Source: DATLBA01 sp035527275
Lineage (GTDB): Bacteria > Planctomycetota > Phycisphaerae > FEN-1346
Reading direction: 5' to 3'
Assembly: GCA_035527275.1 (NCBI GenBank)
Contig: DATLBA010000100.1
Coordinates: forward strand, 1 to 16,116
DNA length: 16,116 nt
The position numbers were made by a program, and so were the translations under genes. Every line of letters starts with the position of its first letter. The first letter of the stretch is position 1. Positions 1 to 5,761 of this stretch are shown here, in pieces. A model generated the notes under the pieces. The model saw nothing but the letters and a program-made list of their open reading frames with translations, was not told the DNA's origin and ran no database searches.

Positions 1-704
1 TCCCGGCAATGGTCTCCACGGATTCTGAGCCGGGAAGTTGCCCAGAACCGATTCATTGGGCCGCCACTCGGCGGCCTGCGCTTCCATCAGACGCCTGTCC
101 AAACCAAGAGTCGCATCACAGGAAGCGTTTCGAGCCCGCATTCTACCAATCTTTATAAACGGTGTCAACGATAAAACCCGCCACGCTCGCGCTGCTCGCC
201 TTCGGCGGGACGATGGCCACGCCGCTGCCGCTCCAGAAGATTCGTCAACCGCCGTGCGGGGCGACCGCAGAGGCGCCCGGCACGCCCGAGACTCTGGTAG
301 CCCGGGTGAAGGAAGGCCCGCCGACACCCAAGCCGAGTAGCACCAGCCCTGCGTTTTGAGCCTATGCCCGAAACCAGTGGCGAGAATCGCCCGCGGACGC
401 ATCGTCACATCGGCATGCGTAGGGGGCAAAAAGGGGGTCCAAAAGCGCCAATTCGGGTCCAATTCCGCCAAAAAAGTGAAAAAAAGTCGAAAAAAGTGCC
501 CAAAAGTGCCTTGCCTATCTTGACATTTCGGGCCTCAAACCCCCTTGGCGCTAGCGCCAGGCCCGATTCGCCCTCCAAAATGGGCCAAATCGGCCCAAAT
601 TCCACCCAAAATCGCCCGCCAACATATCGGCCATGCGCAATGTGTCCCGGCAGCCGGCGACTTCGACATTCGCCGTTCGGTGTTCGATATTTCATCTTCG
701 CTGT
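1..704. other. Stretch with no convincing gene
   Basis: No reading frame here has a ribosome binding site plus recognisable protein character. A GTG-started frame at 162-359 (65 codons) has a short hydrophobic N-terminus followed by a Pro-rich tail, but no Shine-Dalgarno sequence precedes it, so I do not call it. What is visible: a 7-bp inverted repeat at 1-7/29-35, an A-rich tract at about 427-510 with recurring AAAAGTG words, a perfect 14-bp palindrome TGGCGCTAGCGCCA at 546-559, and a stretch at 660-706 built of TTCGA-containing words that resembles a dispersed intergenic repeat. The composition differs from the GC-rich genes around it. It is the 3' side of the flavodoxin gene, but I see no clear terminator. 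Confidence 0.5.
546..559. repeat. Perfect 14-bp palindrome
   Basis: TGGCGCTAGCGCCA reads the same on both strands with no unpaired centre. It sits in the non-coding stretch downstream of the flavodoxin gene. It could be a protein-binding site or part of a dispersed repeat; nothing in the sequence decides this. Confidence 0.6.
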
Positions 705-1166
705 TCACCCGGCGGCCACGGCCAGGGCCTGGCCGAGTTTGCGGCAGTCCTTGACCTGGTCTCCCTGGGGTTTGCCGGCCACGTCCATGCCCGGCGCGGC
801 CTGTTTCATGCCCAGAGCCCCCGCGAGGCGGTCGAGGACGTTCGAGACCCCGCCCCCTCCCCCGTGGGTCGAGAAGGCAGCGTATGGTTTGCCCTTGAAC
901 GCGGGGTTCTGAAAGGCCAAGTCGAAGAAGTGCTTAATCAGGCCGCTGGGGTAAGAATAGTAGTTCGGCGATCCGACGGCGATTCCTGCGGCCGCTTCCA
1001 GACGCTTCAAATCCAGGTTGGCTGCGTCCATCAGTTCGACCTTGGCGCCGGGCACTAGGCGTGCTCCTGCGGCCACGTGCTCGGCCATTTCGCGGGTGTT
1101 TCCGCTCAGGGTGCTGTAGAGGACGACGATTTCGGCCCCTCCACGAGGCTGGCGGGTCTCGGACAT
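705..1166 (-). CDS. Flavodoxin-like FMN-binding protein
   Basis: A 153-residue protein of the flavodoxin fold, expected to bind FMN and act in cytoplasmic electron transfer or as a small NAD(P)H:quinone-type oxidoreductase. Residues 11-24 form the first strand and the phosphate-binding loop (IVVLYSTLSGNT), the hallmark of flavodoxins. GSPNYYSYPSG at 65-75 is the usual second FMN-contacting loop, and a Gly-rich turn HGGGGG at 101-106 follows the fourth strand. Length matches short-chain flavodoxins (about 140-180). The ATG start is preceded by AAGGAG at a normal distance, and a strong promoter lies about 40 bases upstream. The gene stands alone: the neighbours on the same strand are more than 400 bases away. 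The exact substrate or redox partner cannot be read from the sequence; WrbA-like or flavodoxin-domain oxidoreductase are the alternatives. Confidence 0.88.
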   Translation of the reverse strand: MSETRQPRGGAEIVVLYSTLSGNTREMAEHVAAGARLVPGAKVELMDAANLDLKRLEAAAGIAVGSPNYYSYPSGLIKHFFDLAFQNPAFKGKPYAAFSTHGGGGGVSNVLDRLAGALGMKQAAPGMDVAGKPQGDQVKDCRKLGQALAVAAG

Positions 1167-1204
1167 GGCAATCTCCTTGTGCTGGGTTCCGGCGGTCGGG
1201 CGTG

Positions 1205-1234
1205 ATTATAAGGCCGAGACTCGGCCAGGGTCAA
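1205..1234 (-). promoter_or_regulatory. Promoter of flavodoxin gene with dyad in spacer
   Basis: On the minus strand, TTGACC (1234-1229) is followed after 18 bases by a perfect TATAAT (1210-1205), with the flavodoxin ATG 38 bases further on. The spacer holds a perfect 7-1-7 inverted repeat, GGCCGAG/CTCGGCC (1212-1226). A dyad centred between -35 and -10 with a slightly long spacer is the geometry used by MerR-family regulators such as SoxR; that link is inference. Confidence 0.75.
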
Positions 1235-1602
1235 CGGTTCGCGGCGGCTCGATTCGTTCCGCCGAGGCCCGCAAATCCCCGCCGGACGGCCCTGGACGCC
1301 GCTGGACTGCCCGCAAATGGCGGTTTCGCGATGCTGGGCGCGTCACCTCGCGTGGCGGAAGCCGGAGGCCTGCGCCCTGAGCGCTGGAGAAAAGCAGGGC
1401 CGCCAGTAGCCTTGTGGGCTGCCGGCGACCCTTGCGCTGGGATGGGTACATCAAAAAAGTATCATCGGCGTCGCCGGATTTCTCACTTGAGCGAAAATCG
1501 GAAAAATCCGGGCGGGGTTGATAGTGCCCCGCGTAGCGCCCCCGGCGGGGCCGGTCCGGCCAGACGAACCGCATCCATGGCACGGGCGCACGGCCCGGGG
1601 CG
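1235..1602. other. Intergenic stretch without recognisable gene
   Basis: This lies between the flavodoxin promoter and the end of the permease gene. Open frames occur on both strands but look like GC-rich shadow frames: Arg/Pro/Gly-rich, without Shine-Dalgarno sequences or domain motifs. A short lower-GC patch at about 1440-1510 contains two similar words (GAAAATCGG and GGAAAAATCCGG). I see no convincing terminator for the permease gene. Confidence 0.5.
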
Positions 1603-2502
1603 TCACAGGGACCGGCGACGGAAAAGAACCACGCCCAGACCCAGCGCAAAAACGCAGTAGGCGGCCGCGTAGAGGGTCGAAAGGCCGACGTAGGCCCAGA
1701 CGGCGGTCCACTGGGCGGCTCCGGGGCTGCCGGCGTCGAAGGGCGTGAGCATCGTGTGGCTGAGCCGCTCGTTCAGGTTGAAGACCTCAAGAAACGGCAT
1801 AAAGGCGAGGATGCCGGAACAGAGGGCCTGCCATCCAGTCGAGGCGAACCGGGCACCGCTCTCGAGGAAAACGGTCAGGTGGCCGACCAGGAACAGGGCG
1901 AGGCTCAGGCCGACGCTGGCGGCCGACGACAGTCGGGTGGAAATCGCGGTGGCGACGGCCGCCAGGACGCCCACCTGGAGAAGCACCAGGACGATGCCGG
2001 GCGTGATGGTGAGGGCCTGGTAGATTTGCCTGGCGCGGAAGGCTTCGATCTGGTGGCCGACGCCGCCGCGGGTGTAGGCCCGTTCGAAAACGCCGGCGTC
2101 CAGGCGGACGCGGTAGTAAACGGCGGCGGCAAAGATGACGCCGAGGACGACGAGTCCGATCGCCACGGCGACCATGACGCCGACATATTTGCCGACGATG
2201 AATTGCCACCGGCCGACGGCCTTGCTGAGGATGGTTTGGGCGGTCTTGTCCTCGACCTCCTTGGCGACGCTCGTAGCCGCTCCGAGCACCGCGAGCAGCA
2301 AGACAAAGACCAGCACGAACGACAGGCCGAGGTCCTTGTACATGTCCGTGTCGCCGTAGTGGCCCGAGCGGCCGAGGGTGAAGAACGGAAGGCGGAGCGT
2401 GGCGAGGAGAGCGGCGGCGGCGCCGGCGAGGAGGAGATAGTAGAACGGGCGGCGGACGGTCTCGCGGAACGTGTTCAGCACGATTCCCGCCAGGCGCATC
2501 AT
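1603..2502 (-). CDS. ABC-2 type transporter permease
   Basis: A 299-residue integral membrane protein of the ABC-2 / NosY-GldF-like permease class, which forms the membrane channel of an ABC exporter. Visible helices lie at about 20-40, 60-82, 108-132, 170-192, 198-218 and 272-294. Between helices 2 and 3 the segment KEVEDKTAQTILSKAVGRW (about 81-99) matches the cytoplasmic loop typical of this class (E-x-x-x-T-x-x-x-L-S-K-P/A-V-x-R). The start is an ATGATG with AGGGAG just upstream; either Met is possible. The C-terminus ends FRRRSL, a positive-inside tail. No ATP-binding subunit is adjacent, so the partner ATPase must be encoded elsewhere. A terminator separates this gene from the acylphosphatase upstream, so it is probably its own unit. 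The substrate is unknown. Confidence 0.85.
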   Translation of the reverse strand: MMRLAGIVLNTFRETVRRPFYYLLLAGAAAALLATLRLPFFTLGRSGHYGDTDMYKDLGLSFVLVFVLLLAVLGAATSVAKEVEDKTAQTILSKAVGRWQFIVGKYVGVMVAVAIGLVVLGVIFAAAVYYRVRLDAGVFERAYTRGGVGHQIEAFRARQIYQALTITPGIVLVLLQVGVLAAVATAISTRLSSAASVGLSLALFLVGHLTVFLESGARFASTGWQALCSGILAFMPFLEVFNLNERLSHTMLTPFDAGSPGAAQWTAVWAYVGLSTLYAAAYCVFALGLGVVLFRRRSL

Positions 2503-2556
2503 CCCGGCTGCTCCCTAAACGGCTTTTTAACCGGCCCAGATGGCCTTGGCGCGGCC

Positions 2557-2587
2557 AAAAAGACGGTTTCTCGGAGTTATGAAACCG
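2557..2587 (-). terminator. Rho-independent terminator of acylphosphatase
   Basis: Read on the minus strand, a 7-bp stem CGGTTTC/GAAACCG with a 10-base loop is followed by T, C and five T. It begins four bases after the acylphosphatase stop codon, exactly where a terminator is expected. Confidence 0.75.
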
Positions 2588-2590
2588 CCT

Positions 2591-2872
2591 CTAGCCGCGG
2601 CCGAAGGCGATCCGGAAGTCGAGGAACTCCTCCGTCGGTTCTTCCGAGCGGACATCGGCGTTTCTGATGTAGGCTCCCATGGCCCTCTGGATTTCGGACA
2701 ACAGGGCCGTCACGTGTTCCTCGGGACCTTCGGCGACGAGTTCGACGCGGCCATCCGAAAGGTTGCGCACGAAGCCGCGAACGGTCGCCCCGCGGGCGAG
2801 GCGCTCCACCGCGAATCGGAAGCCGACGCCCTGCACGCGGCCAGTATAATATACATGTCTGCGTATCTCCAT
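2591..2872 (-). CDS. acyP: Acylphosphatase
   Basis: A 93-residue protein that hydrolyses carboxyl-phosphate bonds in acyl phosphates such as acetyl or carbamoyl phosphate. The family signature is complete: GRVQGVGFRF at 11-20, which forms the phosphate-binding loop with catalytic Arg19, and GFVRNLSDGRVE at 33-44, which carries catalytic Asn37. The length is typical for a stand-alone acylphosphatase (about 90-100), so it is not a fragment of HypF. The frame stays open upstream, but the ATG giving MEIRRHVYYTGR was chosen because it places the motif at the family's normal distance from the N-terminus and falls after the predicted promoter; its Shine-Dalgarno sequence is weak. A terminator follows immediately. 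The leader between promoter and start contains a parS-like palindrome. Confidence 0.93.
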   Translation of the reverse strand: MEIRRHVYYTGRVQGVGFRFAVERLARGATVRGFVRNLSDGRVELVAEGPEEHVTALLSEIQRAMGAYIRNADVRSEEPTEEFLDFRIAFGRG

Positions 2873-2895
2873 CACAGGCGCCCCGAGCCCGGCCC

Positions 2896-2911
2896 CGTTC
2901 CACGTGGAACC
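2896..2911. promoter_or_regulatory. parS: parS-like site upstream of parAB
   Basis: The core GTTCCACGTGGAAC (2897-2910) is a perfect 14-bp palindrome and differs from the bacterial consensus TGTTTCACGTGAAACA only at the two outer bases and at a symmetric pair. ParB family proteins nucleate on this sequence. It lies about 420 bases upstream of parA, inside the leader of the divergent acylphosphatase gene. A second site follows parB. Confidence 0.75.
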
Positions 2912-2927
2912 ATGCGCTCTGCGCCCT

Positions 2928-2955
2928 ATTATAGGGCGGCGGCCTCGCATCGCAA
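2928..2955 (-). promoter_or_regulatory. Promoter of acylphosphatase
   Basis: On the minus strand TTGCGA (2955-2950), a 16-base spacer and a perfect TATAAT (2933-2928). The -10 box is embedded in a 15-base perfect inverted repeat, GCCCTAT/ATAGGGC (2923-2937), which could bind a regulator. The predicted transcript starts near 2921 and runs through the parS-like site. Confidence 0.6.
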
Positions 2956-3091
2956 TAGCCTTCCCCGACGGCGCCGCAGCCCGGAGTGGCTGTCGGACCA
3001 CCCAGTGGCGGACGCAGTATGTGTGAGGGCCGGATGTGAGCACGTTCAGCCGCCCCGCTACGGCTTGCCCACCTTCGCCACGGCGCCCGAT

Positions 3092-3120
3092 TTAGCCCCC
3101 GGTGAGTCACCGGGGGCTAA
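3092..3120. repeat. REP-like perfect 14-bp inverted repeat
   Basis: TTAGCCCCCGGTGA (3092-3105) and its exact reverse complement (3107-3120) are separated by a single G. The centre TGAGTCA is itself palindromic. With no loop and no T-run it is a poor terminator; it looks like a repetitive extragenic palindrome of the kind scattered in planctomycete genomes, though copy number cannot be judged from one window. Confidence 0.65.
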
Positions 3121-3156
3121 TACAACGGAGCCGCGGCGGAACGCGCCGCGCTGCCG

Positions 3157-3226
3157 TTTACCCGCCCCGCCCCGCCAGCCGCCTCCGTCATAGCCCCGAC
3201 GGGGCGGCGGCCGGACGGCGGGTAAA
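3157..3226. repeat. Nested inverted repeats
   Basis: An outer perfect 10-bp pair, TTTACCCGCC (3157-3166) and GGCGGGTAAA (3217-3226), encloses an inner hairpin GCCCCG-A-CGGGGC (3193-3205). A transcript in either direction could fold into a cruciform-like structure. It lies 34 bases from the palindrome at 3092-3120, so the two may form one composite element. Confidence 0.5.
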
Positions 3227-3282
3227 GATGGCGGGCCATAATCCGCGGTCACACCCCTTTGGGGCCGCGCTGTAGTTTTCTG

Positions 3283-3310
3283 TTGCCTTCGACGTGACGC
3301 GCCTTAGAAT
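3283..3310 (+). promoter_or_regulatory. Probable promoter of parAB
   Basis: TTGCCT (3283-3288), 16-base spacer, TAGAAT (3305-3310). The parA ATG follows 22 bases after the -10 box. This position also argues against an upstream start for parA. Confidence 0.55.
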
Positions 3311-3332
3311 GACGGTGCGAGGGCGAGCAAAT

Positions 3333-4079
3333 ATGCCGACTATCCTGTCGGTGGCAAACCAGAAGGGCGGCGTCGGGAAGACAACAACGGCGACGAGCCT
3401 CGCTCACGCCTTCGGCCTTTCCGGCCGCCGCGTCCTGGTGGTGGACATTGACCCGCAGGCAAATGCGACGAGCGGGATGGGCGTGGCGCCGACAGAGCAG
3501 AGCGCGGCGTTCACACCGGGCGCCGCCGAGGGGGTCGTGATCCGGACGGCGTGGGAGGGCGTCTGGTGTCTGCCGGCCGGGCGGGACCTCGAGCGGCAGG
3601 CCGCGCAAGCGGGCCGGAGCGCCGACCGCTTGGAAGCAAACCTTTCGGCCGTCGGCGGGGATGGCTTTGACGTGGTGCTCATCGACTGTCCCCCTTCCCT
3701 GGGCCCGCTGACCCGAAGTGCCCTGGCGGCAAGTGATGCCGCCATCATCCCCATCCAATGTGAGTATTATCCGCTGGAGGGTCTGGTGCAGTTAATCGGG
3801 GCGGTCCGCCAGGCCGGGAAGCGGAATCCGGGCCTCTCGGTCGGGGGCGTCCTCCTGACGATGTATGACCCTGGAGCGGAACTGGCCCGGGAGGTGGAGG
3901 CCGAGGTGCGGGCCAAACTCGATCAGCCCGTCTTTGAGACGGTCATCCCGCGCGATCCTGCGGTCGCCGAGGCCCCCAGCCATTGCCTCAGCGTGCTGGA
4001 CTACGCGCCTCGTTCCCGCGGCGCGCGGGCATATGTCCGGTTGGCCTCCGAGATGATTGACCGCCGACTGGTGGGGTAA
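3333..4079 (+). CDS. parA: Chromosome partitioning ATPase ParA
   Basis: A 248-residue ParA/Soj-type ATPase that works with ParB bound at parS to move and separate replicated chromosome origins. The deviant Walker A box KGGVGKTT is at 11-18, with signature Lys11 and catalytic Lys16; the A' box VVDIDPQ is at 36-42; Walker B DVVLIDCPP is at 112-120. Length fits chromosomal (Soj-like) ParA, which lacks the N-terminal DNA-binding domain of plasmid ParAs. The frame is open further upstream, but the ATG at 3333 was chosen because the Walker A box then begins at residue 11 as in the family, a GAGGG lies upstream, and the promoter overlaps the earlier candidates. parB follows 21 bases downstream, so the two are co-transcribed. 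The usual oriC neighbours (rsmG, mnmG) are not in the window. Confidence 0.95.
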   Translation: MPTILSVANQKGGVGKTTTATSLAHAFGLSGRRVLVVDIDPQANATSGMGVAPTEQSAAFTPGAAEGVVIRTAWEGVWCLPAGRDLERQAAQAGRSADRLEANLSAVGGDGFDVVLIDCPPSLGPLTRSALAASDAAIIPIQCEYYPLEGLVQLIGAVRQAGKRNPGLSVGGVLLTMYDPGAELAREVEAEVRAKLDQPVFETVIPRDPAVAEAPSHCLSVLDYAPRSRGARAYVRLASEMIDRRLVG

Positions 4080-4100
4080 CGCAAAACCGGGAGGAAAACC

Positions 4101-4967
4101 ATGGAATCTAAACGATTGGGCCGAGGTCTTGACCATCTCATGAAGGACTTGGGGCAGCAGGACGCCGCCCCGGACCGGGCGGAGGAGCCCCCCCAGGGGG
4201 GAACTGTGGCGGTGGACCTGGTGGACGCCAACCCGTATCAGCCGCGCCAGGGGATGGACGCCAGCCAACTGGAGGGCCTGAAGGCCTCGTTGCGGGAGCA
4301 CGGGGTCCTGCAGCCGATCATCGTCCGGAGGGTAGGCGACCGGTTCGAGGTGGTGGTAGGGGAGCGGCGGCTGCGTGCGGCCCGCGAGGTGGGAATGGAG
4401 GAGGTGCCGGCAGTTGTCCGGGACGTGCCGGACGACCGGATGCTCGAGATTGCGTTGATTGAGAACCTCCAACGGGAGGACTTGGACGCGATTGAGAAGG
4501 CCCAGAGTTTCCGGGTGTATCTGGCTGAAACGGGTCTGACGCAGGAGGAGGCGTCGAAGCGGCTCGGTCTGGACCGGAGCACGATAGCGAACATGATTCG
4601 GCTGCTGGAGTTGCCGGAGGAGGTCCAGGGGCTCGTTCGGCATGGTATGGTGGCGATGGGGCATGCGCGGGCCCTTTTGGCGCTTGAGGACGGGAAGCGT
4701 CAAGTGGCTCTGGCCGAGCGGGTTGCCCGGGAGGGGCTTTCGGTCCGGCAGGTGGAGCGGCTGGTGGGGGCGTTCACGCCGAGCCGCAGGCGGCGGACGC
4801 CCGGGCACAAGAAGTCTGCGGAGGTCCGGAGTCTTGAAGCGAGGCTGAGGGAGGCGTTGGGGACGAAGGTGACGGTGGAGGAGGGGGCAAAAGCAGGGAC
4901 GGGGCGGATTGTGATTGAGTTCTACAGTCACGAGGATTTGGAGCGCCTCCTGGAGGTCCTCGGGTAG
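4101..4967 (+). CDS. parB: Chromosome partitioning protein ParB
   Basis: A 288-residue ParB/Spo0J CTPase that binds parS and spreads or slides along nearby DNA. The N-terminus carries RLGRGLDHLM (5-14), the short region that stimulates ParA ATPase. The ParB N-domain follows, with PYQPR (45-49), GVLQPIIVR (68-76) and the CTP-binding box GERRLRAAR (87-95), then ENLQREDL (121-128). A helix-turn-helix for parS recognition lies at about 146-172 (LTQEEASKRLGLDRSTIANM). The C-terminal ~50 residues form the dimerisation domain, with the typical ending EDLERLLEVL. Length is normal for chromosomal ParB. GGAGG precedes the ATG. A near-consensus parS lies 13 bases after the stop codon, giving ParB a binding site beside its own gene. 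Confidence 0.95.
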   Translation: MESKRLGRGLDHLMKDLGQQDAAPDRAEEPPQGGTVAVDLVDANPYQPRQGMDASQLEGLKASLREHGVLQPIIVRRVGDRFEVVVGERRLRAAREVGMEEVPAVVRDVPDDRMLEIALIENLQREDLDAIEKAQSFRVYLAETGLTQEEASKRLGLDRSTIANMIRLLELPEEVQGLVRHGMVAMGHARALLALEDGKRQVALAERVAREGLSVRQVERLVGAFTPSRRRRTPGHKKSAEVRSLEARLREALGTKVTVEEGAKAGTGRIVIEFYSHEDLERLLEVLG

Positions 4968-4979
4968 GCCCGGGGCCTG

Positions 4980-4995
4980 TGTTCCACGTGAAACC
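4980..4995. promoter_or_regulatory. parS: parS site downstream of parB
   Basis: TGTTCCACGTGAAACC matches the Bacillus-type parS TGTTCCACGTGAAACA at 15 of 16 positions. It sits in the 58-base gap between the convergent parB and nadD genes. With the site at 2896-2911 it brackets the parAB operon. Confidence 0.9.
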
Positions 4996-5025
4996 GCGGG
5001 CCGGGTGCCTGGGGAGTGGGCAGAA

Positions 5026-5724
5026 TCAGCCCGCGCTGGCGTCGGGGCTGCGGTAGAGGCCGCGGGAGGCGATATAGTCGGCCACGGGCGCGGGCACGAG
5101 GCCGCGGATGGACTTTCCGGCCCCGACGCGCCGGCGAATGTCGGTGGCGCTGATTGGGACCAGCGGGCCGGGGACACGGTGGGCGAGGACGCGGTCAAGG
5201 CACTCGGGGCCGACCACCTTGCGAAGGGGCCCCAGGTCCGGGTTGCCCACGCCGGGACGGGGCAAAAGAACAACGGTGGCGAGGGCCAGGATGTCCGGGA
5301 GCCGGCGCCAAGTGTGAAGGAGGGGCAGATTGTCATCGCCCGCGAGGAGGAAGAGGTCGGTGCCCGGCTTGCCCGCTGTCCGGCCGCCGTCCGCCTCAGG
5401 CGGACTTTGGCGGAGGCGGCTGGCGGGGCCGAGGGTTTCTCGAAAGTGTTCGAGCGTGAGAACCGTGTAGGAAGGCTCGGAGCGGGTGATCTCGATGTCT
5501 GAGACACCGAAGCCGGGCAGCGGTTCGACCGCGAGCCGGCACATACGGAGGCGGTGTTCCGCAGGGGCGAGGATCTGCCTGGGCCGGTGGACCGGATTCC
5601 CCGCCGGAACCAGCAGGAGCGAGTCCAGTTTCAGGTGGTTGAAGGCGTACTCGGCGGGGATGAGATGGCCCAGGTGAACCGGGTCGAACGTTCCGCCGAG
5701 GATGCCGATGCGTTTGGGAGCCAT
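5026..5724 (-). CDS. nadD: Nicotinate-nucleotide adenylyltransferase
   Basis: A 232-residue cytoplasmic enzyme that joins nicotinate mononucleotide and ATP to form deamido-NAD in NAD synthesis. The nucleotidyltransferase motif GGTFDPVHLGH is at 10-20, including the two catalytic His residues of the HxGH signature. FLLAGDDNL (125-133) corresponds to the family's FxxGxDxL segment, and ISATDIRRR (191-199) is the C-terminal ISxTxIR motif. Length is slightly above the usual 190-215, explained by an insertion at about 101-121. Part of this insertion is encoded by a 17-base palindrome (5389-5405, residues 107-112), so it looks like a small repeat that landed in frame. The ATG has no Shine-Dalgarno sequence but lies only 9 bases from a near-consensus promoter. 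The next gene is divergent and starts 37 bases away. Confidence 0.93.
   Translation of the reverse strand: MAPKRIGILGGTFDPVHLGHLIPAEYAFNHLKLDSLLLVPAGNPVHRPRQILAPAEHRLRMCRLAVEPLPGFGVSDIEITRSEPSYTVLTLEHFRETLGPASRLRQSPPEADGGRTAGKPGTDLFLLAGDDNLPLLHTWRRLPDILALATVVLLPRPGVGNPDLGPLRKVVGPECLDRVLAHRVPGPLVPISATDIRRRVGAGKSIRGLVPAPVADYIASRGLYRSPDASAG
5389..5405. repeat. Palindromic insert inside nadD
   Basis: GTCCGCC-TCA-GGCGGAC is a perfect 7-3-7 inverted repeat, flanked by further GCCGCC and GGCGG runs. On the nadD strand it encodes the start of an SPPEADGG segment in a loop where other NadD proteins are shorter. This suggests a short palindromic element tolerated within the coding sequence. Confidence 0.5.
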
Positions 5725-5732
5725 AGCGGGGC

Positions 5733-5761
5733 AGTATGGGGACTTCGAGCGAGGGTGTCAA
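5733..5761 (-). promoter_or_regulatory. Promoter of nadD, nearly leaderless
   Basis: On the minus strand a perfect TTGACA (5761-5756), a 17-base spacer and CATACT (5738-5733). Only 8 bases separate the -10 box from the nadD ATG, so the transcript would start at or within one or two bases of the start codon. The -35 box abuts the GTG start of the divergent gene at 5762 and overlaps its ribosome binding region. Confidence 0.7.

Larger units (their letters stand above)
2956..3282. other. Divergent intergenic region rich in palindromes
   Basis: This stretch between the acylphosphatase promoter and the parA promoter has no convincing gene; frames across it are Arg/Pro-rich. It holds a very strong palindrome at 3092-3120 and a nested inverted-repeat structure at 3157-3226, both listed separately. 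The rest shows nothing I can name. Confidence 0.5.

Noticed and set aside
38..359. Two overlapping plus-strand frames, one with a short hydrophobic start
   Set aside because: No Shine-Dalgarno sequence, low-complexity Pro/Arg-rich sequence and no recognisable domain.
364..912. 182-codon plus-strand frame
   Set aside because: Its 3' part is antisense to the flavodoxin gene and its 5' part runs through the A-rich tract; no protein character.
1756..2667. 303-codon plus-strand frame
   Set aside because: Antisense shadow of the permease gene, extremely rich in Asp/Glu/Gly as expected from GC-rich antisense frames.
2711..2716. CACGTG inside acyP as a further parS
   Set aside because: Only the six-base core matches; the flanks lack the GTTT/AAAC arms.
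4995..5035. CGCGGGC/GCCCGCG inverted repeat as terminator between parB and nadD
   Set aside because: 27-base loop and no T-run in either direction; overlaps the nadD coding end.
3792..5507. 571-codon minus-strand frame across parA, parB and nadD
   Set aside because: Pro/Arg/Ser-rich antisense shadow; the opposite strand carries clear ParA and ParB motifs.
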